Shown piece by piece: positions 58,908 to 64,000 of a stretch of DNA of 64,000 nt. The translations under genes and the position numbers were made by a program. Source of the DNA: an uncultured bacterium (GTDB lineage: Bacteria; Bacteroidota; Bacteroidia; Bacteroidales; Marinifilaceae); NCBI GenBank assembly GCA_905216195.1, contig CAJMSX010000013.1:1-64000 (forward strand), given 5' to 3'. Each line of letters starts with the position of its first letter. Positions within the stretch are counted from its first letter, which is position 1. The notes below the pieces were generated by a model that worked only from the letters and a program-made list of their open reading frames with translations, had not been told where the DNA came from and did no database searches.

Positions 58908-61352
58908 TCAGATAAACAGGTTGACGTTGGCTTTTTCCGCCCGTTCCAGATAAGAAGCTACGCCTCCGGTTTTCACTCCTTCCAGCAGTTCTCCGGCTTG
59001 TATGCCCATCACTTCCATGGACATCTGGCAAGCGATAAATTCTATTCCGTTTTCCTGGGCTTGACGAATCAGGTTTTCCAGTGAATCTATTTTTTTCCGT
59101 TTCATGATGTTCCGCATCATTCTGGCTCCCAATCCGCCGAAATTCATCTTGGAAAGCGACAGTTTGCGGCTGCCCGAAGGAAGCATCAGACCGAACATTT
59201 TCCCCGCCCGGTCTTTTTTCACCGGTGTGGGATTGCTTTTTTTAATCACGTTCAATCCCCAGAACGTAAAAAACATCGTTACTTTACGTCCGGTGGAAGC
59301 GGCTCCGTTGGCGATTACGAAGGAAGCGAGGGCTTTATCCAGGTCATCGCTGAAAACGATCAGCGTTTTTCCGTCGGCAGGAGAAAGCGGAGCGGTTTCC
59401 TTTTCCGTTATTTCTCCTTTTTCCAGTCGGGCGGTGATGATTCCCTGGTTTCGGTCGATTTGGAGTAAACGGTTTCCCGTCAGGCGGGCCCAGGAAGCTA
59501 CATCTTTGGCGAATCCGGGATCGGTGGCTGTAATTTCCAGCGTGTCTCCTTTCTTCAATCCCTGCATACTTTGCTTAAGTTTCATGACGGGGCCCGGGCA
59601 TTGCAGTCCGCAGGCGTCGACCGACAAACGAGTGAGCGGGGCCGGCTGAGGTTCCGGGGAAAGCTCGTTACCGGAAGGAAGGTCCGGAAGCTCGTTATTC
59701 TGATCGCTTGTAGCCGTAGTGTAGGTTTTGAGACCTCCTGTCAGGTTACGAACGTTAAACCCGGCTTGAATCAGGATGCGGGAGGCGATATATCCCCTCA
59801 ATCCCACCGCACAAAAAACGATGACCGGTTTGGTTTTGGGAAGCGTTCCCAGGTGTTCCCGCAACTCGTTCAAGGGAATGTTCAATGCCCCTTCCAGGGT
59901 GTTCAGGCTACATTCTTCCGGTGTACATACATTGATCAGCGTAACCTCTTTTTTATCCGTGTTTTGCAATTCCCTCCAACCGATGGGAAATACTTTCCGG
60001 GATAAGATATTATCGGCGACGAATCCGGCCATATTGACGGGGTCTTTAGCCGAGGAGAAAGGAGGAGCATAAGCGTGTTCCATTTCCATTAAATCGTAGA
60101 CGCTCCCTTCGGTTCTTACCAAAGCAGCCAGCATATCCAGGCGTTTGTCCGCTCCTTCGTAGCCCACTACCTGGGCTCCCCATAGCCGGCCGTTTTCCGG
60201 AGAAAAGTTGATTTTAATCGTCAAGGGAATGGCCCCGGGATAATAACCGGCATGGGAACCGGCGTGTACGATGGCTTCCCGGTAAGGTATGCCGAACCGA
60301 TCCAGTAATTTGGCCGACAGACCCGTACTGCCGACGGTCAGGTCGAATACCTGTGCAATGGCCGTTCCGATGGATCCTTTGTAAATGCTGGTATTTCCAT
60401 GTACGATATTATCTGCACAGATGCGTCCCTGTTTATTTGCCGGTCCGGCAAGGAAACAGGTGGAAGGACGCCCGCTGAGGGGATGAGGAAATTCGATAGC
60501 ATCCCCTACCGCATAAATATCGGGATGGGAGGTTTGCAGATATTCATTGACGAAGATGCCGCCCGCTTCTCCGATTTTTAGTCCCGCCTCCCGGGCCAGA
60601 CGGACGTCCGGGCGAACGCCGATAGAGAGCAGCACCAAATCGGTAGAAAGGCTGCGACCGCTTTTCAGTTCGACTTTCAAACCATCCGCATCCCTGCGGA
60701 AAGCGGAAACGGCTTCTTTTAAAAGGAGACCCACTTTCTTTTCTTTAAAATGCTCGTGTACGACGGCCGCAATTTCGAAATCTACAGGGGCCATTACTTG
60801 ATCTGCCATTTCGATTATCGTTACCCGAATCCCCCTTTTGTGTAAATTTTCTGCCATTTCCAGGCCGATGAAACCCGCTCCCACGATGACGGCCCGGCGA
60901 ACCTGCCGTTGCTCTATCCATTGTTTTATGCCGTCCGTGTCCCCGACATTCCTCAGCGTAAATATACCCTCTTCTTCTATACCTGACAATGGAGGGCGGA
61001 CAGGTTCCGCGCCGGGAGATAAAACCAGCTTGTCGAAGCTTTCCTGATACATGCGTCCCTTACTCCCATCGGATACGGTTACCGTTTTTTGAGCCGGATC
61101 GATCTTTTGTACTTCAGATTTCGTTCTCACCTCCACCCGAAAACGGGCGGCAAAGCTTTCGGGAGTCTGAACGAACAAACGTTCTCTTTCCTGTATTACC
61201 CCTCCGATATAATAGGGCAAACCGCAGTTGGCGTAAGAAATATATTCTCCTTTTTCAAAAAGAACGATTTCGGCTTTTTCATCCATTCTCCGTAAACGGG
61301 CCGCCGTGGAAGCTCCTCCGGCTACTCCTCCGATAATAACATATTTCATCAT
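58908..61352 (-). CDS. CoA-disulfide reductase-like flavoprotein fused to rhodanese, TusA and DsrE-like domains
   Basis: An 814-residue fusion in four parts. Residues 1-450: FAD/NAD(P)H disulfide reductase (IIGGVAGGASTAARLRR, YANCGLPYYIGG with Cys43, IVGAGFIGLEMAENL), as in CoA-disulfide or CoA-persulfide reductase. About 465-555: rhodanese (INVCTPEECSLNTLEGALNIP, active-site loop CAVGLRG). About 575-645: TusA-like carrier (DACGLQCPGPVMKLKQ). About 665-814: DsrE/F-like domain (KTLIVFSDDLDKALASFVIANGA). The set suggests passing and reducing sulfane sulfur from persulfides to sulfide and thiol with NAD(P)H. It lies with thioredoxin and an ArsR-type regulator with persulfide-sensor-like cysteines. 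Cytoplasmic. Substrate (CoA persulfide or another thiol) is inferred from family. Confidence 0.92.
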   Translation of the reverse strand: MMKYVIIGGVAGGASTAARLRRMDEKAEIVLFEKGEYISYANCGLPYYIGGVIQERERLFVQTPESFAARFRVEVRTKSEVQKIDPAQKTVTVSDGSKGRMYQESFDKLVLSPGAEPVRPPLSGIEEEGIFTLRNVGDTDGIKQWIEQRQVRRAVIVGAGFIGLEMAENLHKRGIRVTIIEMADQVMAPVDFEIAAVVHEHFKEKKVGLLLKEAVSAFRRDADGLKVELKSGRSLSTDLVLLSIGVRPDVRLAREAGLKIGEAGGIFVNEYLQTSHPDIYAVGDAIEFPHPLSGRPSTCFLAGPANKQGRICADNIVHGNTSIYKGSIGTAIAQVFDLTVGSTGLSAKLLDRFGIPYREAIVHAGSHAGYYPGAIPLTIKINFSPENGRLWGAQVVGYEGADKRLDMLAALVRTEGSVYDLMEMEHAYAPPFSSAKDPVNMAGFVADNILSRKVFPIGWRELQNTDKKEVTLINVCTPEECSLNTLEGALNIPLNELREHLGTLPKTKPVIVFCAVGLRGYIASRILIQAGFNVRNLTGGLKTYTTATSDQNNELPDLPSGNELSPEPQPAPLTRLSVDACGLQCPGPVMKLKQSMQGLKKGDTLEITATDPGFAKDVASWARLTGNRLLQIDRNQGIITARLEKGEITEKETAPLSPADGKTLIVFSDDLDKALASFVIANGAASTGRKVTMFFTFWGLNVIKKSNPTPVKKDRAGKMFGLMLPSGSRKLSLSKMNFGGLGARMMRNIMKRKKIDSLENLIRQAQENGIEFIACQMSMEVMGIQAGELLEGVKTGGVASYLERAEKANVNLFI

Positions 61353-61397
61353 AAGTCTTTTACTGGTTCGACTTTCGTATCCGCTTTCCGTTTTTTA

Positions 61398-61706
61398 TCA
61401 GGAACGGGTCGCTTTTTCAATCACCTCCTGGAGTTGGGTCGGCCGCATCACTCCGCTTTGCCTCCACAAAAGTTCACCTTTTTGGAAAAGCATCAGGGTC
61501 GGGACGGACTGAATCTGGTGTTTCTCTACATTGGCCCGGTTAGAAGGAAGGTCGATGTCGATTTTTACAATCTTAATCCCGTCTCCCATACGTTGCTTCA
61601 AATCCTCCAGAATCGGATGCATCATTTTACACGGACCGCACCAGGTAGCGAAATAATCTACTAATACCGGAGTTTCACTCTGAATCATTTCTTCAAATTT
61701 TTCCAT
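61398..61706 (-). CDS. thioredoxin
   Basis: A 102-residue thioredoxin with the standard active site ATWCGPCKMMHPILE (Cys23, Cys26) and the cis-Pro region VPTLMLFQKGE. No signal peptide, so cytoplasmic. It lies 45 bases before the CoA-disulfide-reductase-like gene and after the ArsR-type gene, which suggests it reduces persulfides or protein disulfides made by its neighbours rather than being the general cell thioredoxin. Confidence 0.95.
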   Translation of the reverse strand: MEKFEEMIQSETPVLVDYFATWCGPCKMMHPILEDLKQRMGDGIKIVKIDIDLPSNRANVEKHQIQSVPTLMLFQKGELLWRQSGVMRPTQLQEVIEKATRS

Positions 61707-61787
61707 AATCTTATTTTTTAAAGTGTGTAATTCGGTTTAAAATAACATTTTCTTCCTCCTCTTCCCTTCCCTTGTATTTATATTAAA

Positions 61788-61811
61788 ATATAAAAACATA
61801 CATTTATATAT
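61788..61811. promoter_or_regulatory. second AT-rich ArsR-type operator candidate, before thioredoxin
   Basis: ATATAAA (61788-61794) and TTTATAT (61803-61809) form an inverted repeat with an 8-base spacer. The same half-sites with a 6-base spacer make the palindrome in the regulator's own promoter (62165-62188). It lies 82 bases before the thioredoxin start. No strict -7 element was seen in this gap. Confidence 0.45.
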
Positions 61812-61846
61812 TAAGTCCCGCCAAAATCCGGATGCTTTTAACCGGT

Positions 61847-62143
61847 TTATCCGTTACATTTCATCATACATTTCATCACGTTGGTAACCCGATCGTCCGC
61901 CAACCGGTAGTAGGCGTTCCTTCCTTCCCTCCGGATTTCCAGAATCCCTTTGGCGTACATATCCGTCAGGTGATGGGAGATCAGGGCTTGGCTGCACTCG
62001 GTTTGTTCGCAGATATCGGACACATTCAACTCTTCATTCCGCGATAACAGGCAGATAATCATAAGTCTGTTCGGATGAGCGATCGCTTTTAACGAGTAGG
62101 CGATTTTTTCCAATTCTTCTTTCGTAAAGCAAGGTGTTCCCAT
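61847..62143 (-). CDS. ArsR-family regulator, probable persulfide/sulfide sensor of SqrR/BigR type
   Basis: A 98-residue winged-helix protein: AHPNRLMIICLLSRNEELNVSDIC, recognition helix ECSQALISHHLTDMYAKGIL and wing IRREGRNAYYRL. It has six cysteines. Cys31 (in RLMIIC) sits where SqrR/BigR/YgaV carry their first sensing cysteine, and Cys92/Cys96 near the C terminus (MKCMMKCNG) could be the partner. Those proteins release DNA when persulfide links the two. The metal-binding ELCVCDL motif of ArsR itself is not present, though SDIC..TEC could also bind metal. It is followed by thioredoxin and the sulfane-sulfur fusion, which supports the persulfide reading. Confidence 0.85.
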   Translation of the reverse strand: MGTPCFTKEELEKIAYSLKAIAHPNRLMIICLLSRNEELNVSDICEQTECSQALISHHLTDMYAKGILEIRREGRNAYYRLADDRVTNVMKCMMKCNG

Positions 62144-62161
62144 AACAACGATTTAACGGTA

Positions 62162-62192
62162 CAAATATATAAACATATATTTATATATACAA
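62162..62192 (-). promoter_or_regulatory. promoter of the ArsR-type gene with operator in the spacer
   Basis: On the minus strand TTG (62192-62190), a 20-base spacer and TATATTTG (62169-62162) make a consensus promoter. A 24-bp palindrome (62165-62188, two mismatched positions) built on ATATAAA/TTTATAT fills the spacer and overlaps the -7 element, so a bound repressor would cover the promoter. The leader would be about 12 bases. Confidence 0.7.
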
Positions 62193-62356
62193 GTATTGAA
62201 CGATTTTTTTTATGGAATTTAAAAAAATACCGGATCGGGTTCGGTTTGAAACAGAGATAGGGGTGATACAGGTTTACCGGAGTGTGGGAAGAACCGGTGA
62301 ATGCTTATGAACACGGTTTAGAGGCGCCGGCTTTCCGGCGGATTTTCCGTCATAAA

Positions 62357-62965
62357 TTATTCCACCTCGTTGATATCGATGAGGTTGTTTAAAATGGCGT
62401 AAACCGTCAGGCCGGAAACCGATTTGATGCCTGTTTTCCGGGTAATATTTTTCCGGTGGGAAATAACGGTGTAGACGGAAATGTGATGTTGTTCGGCGAT
62501 TTCCTTGTTGATCCGGCCTTTCGCTATGGATACCAGAATTTCCTTTTCCCGGTCGGACAGTTCACTTCCTTCGGGGATTTCCGCGTTTTCTTCAGGCATA
62601 TCGGCCAGTTGGAGGAGTTTTTTTACGATCTTTTCCCGGTCGTCTGTAATTTGAAGTACAGCCCGGTAATGTTTCAGTACCTCCGAATCTACATACTGAT
62701 AGACCAGGGCTACCAACCGGGCCGGGCAGATACCGGCCACTACGTTTTCGATACAAAGCCGTTGCCGGAAATCGATTACCAGCGGATTGAGGATAATGAT
62801 ATCGGGACGGAGGCTGCTGATTTTTTCCGAATAATGACATCCGTCGCTAAAGGTGGCGATCACTTCGAATTCTTTTCCGGTTTCCAACAGTTTTTTCAGT
62901 CCGCAGGAAATGATATCCGAAGGTTCGATAATGATGACTTTATGAATTTTTTTAGCGTTTCTCAT
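62357..62965 (-). CDS. LuxR/NarL-type regulator with a degenerate receiver domain
   Basis: A 202-residue protein. The N-terminal receiver-like domain (1-120) keeps the fold (KVIIIEPSDIISCGLKKLLE) but has Asn60 in DIIILNPL where the phospho-acceptor Asp should be, and lacks the acidic pair, so normal phosphorylation is unlikely. The C-terminal LuxR helix-turn-helix is intact (LSDREKEILVSIAKGRINKEIAEQHHISVYTVISHRKNI). It overlaps the end of the hemerythrin gene by 14 bases, so the two are translated together. It may respond through the partner protein or by level alone. Confidence 0.9.
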   Translation of the reverse strand: MRNAKKIHKVIIIEPSDIISCGLKKLLETGKEFEVIATFSDGCHYSEKISSLRPDIIILNPLVIDFRQRLCIENVVAGICPARLVALVYQYVDSEVLKHYRAVLQITDDREKIVKKLLQLADMPEENAEIPEGSELSDREKEILVSIAKGRINKEIAEQHHISVYTVISHRKNITRKTGIKSVSGLTVYAILNNLIDINEVE

Positions 62966-63650
62966 AGCGAATTTCCAGTTTCTGCACCAGGGGAATTAAT
63001 ATTTTATCTTCTATCAGGGAGTGTTTACACAGATCGTCCTCCAGAGAAAAAATATTGAATAAAACGGAAATCCTTTCTCCGGAAGAGGAGAGGTCGGGAA
63101 GATATTTGATAATGATGCTTTTGAGGTCGTTGAGTTTGTCATCGATATTGCTGTGATTTTTTTCAAATACATCGATGTTGTAATTGGTAGAAGGATGGCC
63201 TTCGATCAATTCGTGGATATAGGGAAAGACGGTGTTTTCTTCGTATTCGAAATGGTTGATAACCTCGTTTTTATATTCTTCAAAAAAACGGACTAAAACC
63301 GTTTTATGAGGGATTTCGCAGCATTCGGCCAGTTGTCCCAGTTGTTGGCGGATGACGCTCATCCGTTTTTGGAGGTAGTACTGATGGGAGCGCTGGAGAT
63401 AAGCGATCAACTGGTGGACATCCGTATTTTCGATTTCTTCTTCGCAGGGAAAATATTCCGTTTGGGTGTAGATATTACTGATCATCAGAAATAGAGAGGT
63501 AGATACTCCGTTTATTTGGCAGCATTCTTCCACGGTTTTATCCCCGAATCCCAGATTCATTCCGAAACGGGGAAGCAAAAGTAATAAATGATAATCGGAC
63601 TGGATAACATCGGCCAGTTTCATATCGGCGGAAAAGAGAAATTGTCTCAT
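62952..63650 (-). CDS. ScdA/RIC-like hemerythrin-domain protein
   Basis: A 232-residue protein with an N-terminal ScdA_N-like segment (KLADVIQSDYHLLLLLPRFGMNLGFGDKTVEECC, about 11-45) and a hemerythrin-type four-helix bundle (about 75-225). Likely di-iron ligands are His in LQRSHQYY, VINHFEYEE and FEKNHSNID, and His/Glu in CKHSLIEDKILIP. Proteins of this kind (YtfE, ScdA) have a non-haem di-iron site and take part in nitric-oxide or oxidative damage response of iron-sulfur clusters. The first segment lacks the usual CCGG-type Cys pair, with GFGDK instead. First gene of a two-gene operon with the LuxR-type regulator. Confidence 0.85.
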   Translation of the reverse strand: MRQFLFSADMKLADVIQSDYHLLLLLPRFGMNLGFGDKTVEECCQINGVSTSLFLMISNIYTQTEYFPCEEEIENTDVHQLIAYLQRSHQYYLQKRMSVIRQQLGQLAECCEIPHKTVLVRFFEEYKNEVINHFEYEENTVFPYIHELIEGHPSTNYNIDVFEKNHSNIDDKLNDLKSIIIKYLPDLSSSGERISVLFNIFSLEDDLCKHSLIEDKILIPLVQKLEIRYEKR

Positions 63651-63739
63651 AGATTTTTTTTTATTCCGAATCCCCCGGACCTCCGGTTATTGGTCGGATG
63701 TGTTTGTGATTTTACCCAGCAACTTCACGGTATCGGGTG

Positions 63740-63786
63740 CAAAATTAAGAAGCGGCTGACGGTCAGTCAATCCCCAAAAATGGGGA
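63740..63786 (-). promoter_or_regulatory. promoter and upstream palindrome of the hemerythrin/LuxR operon
   Basis: On the minus strand TTG (63770-63768), a 20-base spacer and TAATTTTG (63747-63740) form a consensus promoter about 90 bases before the start codon. TCCCCA-N4-TGGGGA (63771-63786) touches the -33 box on its upstream side, where an activator would bind. Confidence 0.65.
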
Positions 63787-63827
63787 AATCCGGTTCCGCT
63801 TTCCTCAGGATGAGGGAGATCTGCTGT

Positions 63828-64000
63828 CTATTTTACAATCAGTGCGGCCGGACAGTGGTCCGAGTGTTTGACATCCGGCAGTATGTAGGCGTCTTTTAAT
63901 AAAGGCAGCATTTCCGGACTGGCCATACAATAATCGATCCGCCATCCTTTGTTATTGGTCCGGGCATTGGCCCGGAAACTCCACCAGGTATAGTGATGAG
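63828..64000 (-). CDS. exodeoxyribonuclease III C-terminal end (partial)
   Basis: The minus strand reads ...YTWWSFRANARTNNKGWRIDYCMAS..., then DVKHSDHCPAALIVK and TAG at 63830-63828. The WWSFR, NKGWRIDY and SDHCP segments are those of the exonuclease III (AP endonuclease) family, with the catalytic Asp-His pair in SDH. The gene starts outside the window. The family cuts at abasic sites in base-excision repair. It ends 81 bases upstream of the palindrome of the hemerythrin operon reading in the same direction. Confidence 0.9.
   Translation of the reverse strand, partial: HHYTWWSFRANARTNNKGWRIDYCMASPEMLPLLKDAYILPDVKHSDHCPAALIVK

Overview
The window reads as chromosome from a gut-type member of the Bacteroidales. 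The grounds are three SusC/SusD pairs, SusE/F lipoproteins, a hybrid two-component system of the Bacteroides type, and promoters of the Bacteroidetes form (TTG or TTTG, 19-20 bp spacer, TAnnTTTG). The genus cannot be fixed from sequence reading alone; an Odoribacteraceae-like organism is a guess. I see no prophage, insertion sequence or CRISPR array.

Layout. (1) 1-5302: the tail of a probable glycan-binding-domain protein, then seven overlapping genes forming a type II secretion / type IV pilus-like inner-membrane and pseudopilus module (GspL/PilN-, GspM/PilO- and GspC/PilP-like proteins, a GspK-like large pseudopilin, two small pseudopilins, GspF). No secretin, ATPase or prepilin peptidase is present. 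(2) 5379-11656: two multi-PAS sensor histidine kinases in tandem. (3) 11805-12680: tRNA-Lys and a YebC-family protein. (4) 12830-45166: a large starch/maltodextrin utilization region. It has two SusC/D/E sets, one four-module SusF-like protein, five GH13 enzymes, two LacI-family regulators, a leucine-rich repeat protein, an inner-membrane sugar transporter, a GH65 maltose phosphorylase and beta-phosphoglucomutase. (5) 45322-46894: DUF2975/HTH pair, thioesterase and tRNA-Val. (6) 46942-58756: a second polysaccharide utilization locus with SusC/D, an arylsulfotransferase-like lipoprotein, a GH18 enzyme and a divergent hybrid two-component regulator. (7) 58908-62188: a persulfide-handling group (four-domain CoA-disulfide-reductase-like fusion, thioredoxin, ArsR-type regulator with SqrR/BigR-like cysteines). 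(8) 62357-64000: a LuxR-type regulator with a degenerate receiver, a ScdA/RIC-like hemerythrin protein, and the end of an exonuclease III gene.

How the genes fit together. In the starch region, surface lipoproteins (SusD, SusE/F, the SusG-like amylase) should bind and cut starch, SusC should import oligomers, periplasmic GH13 enzymes should trim them, the MFS carrier should bring maltose or similar sugars inside, and GH65 plus PgmB should convert maltose by phosphorolysis to glucose and glucose 6-phosphate. AAACG/CGTTT palindromes in front of the second LacI gene recur over the promoter of the transporter operon, which ties that regulator to the cytoplasmic branch. In the persulfide group, a near-perfect AT palindrome fills the spacer of the regulator's own promoter, as expected for autorepression.
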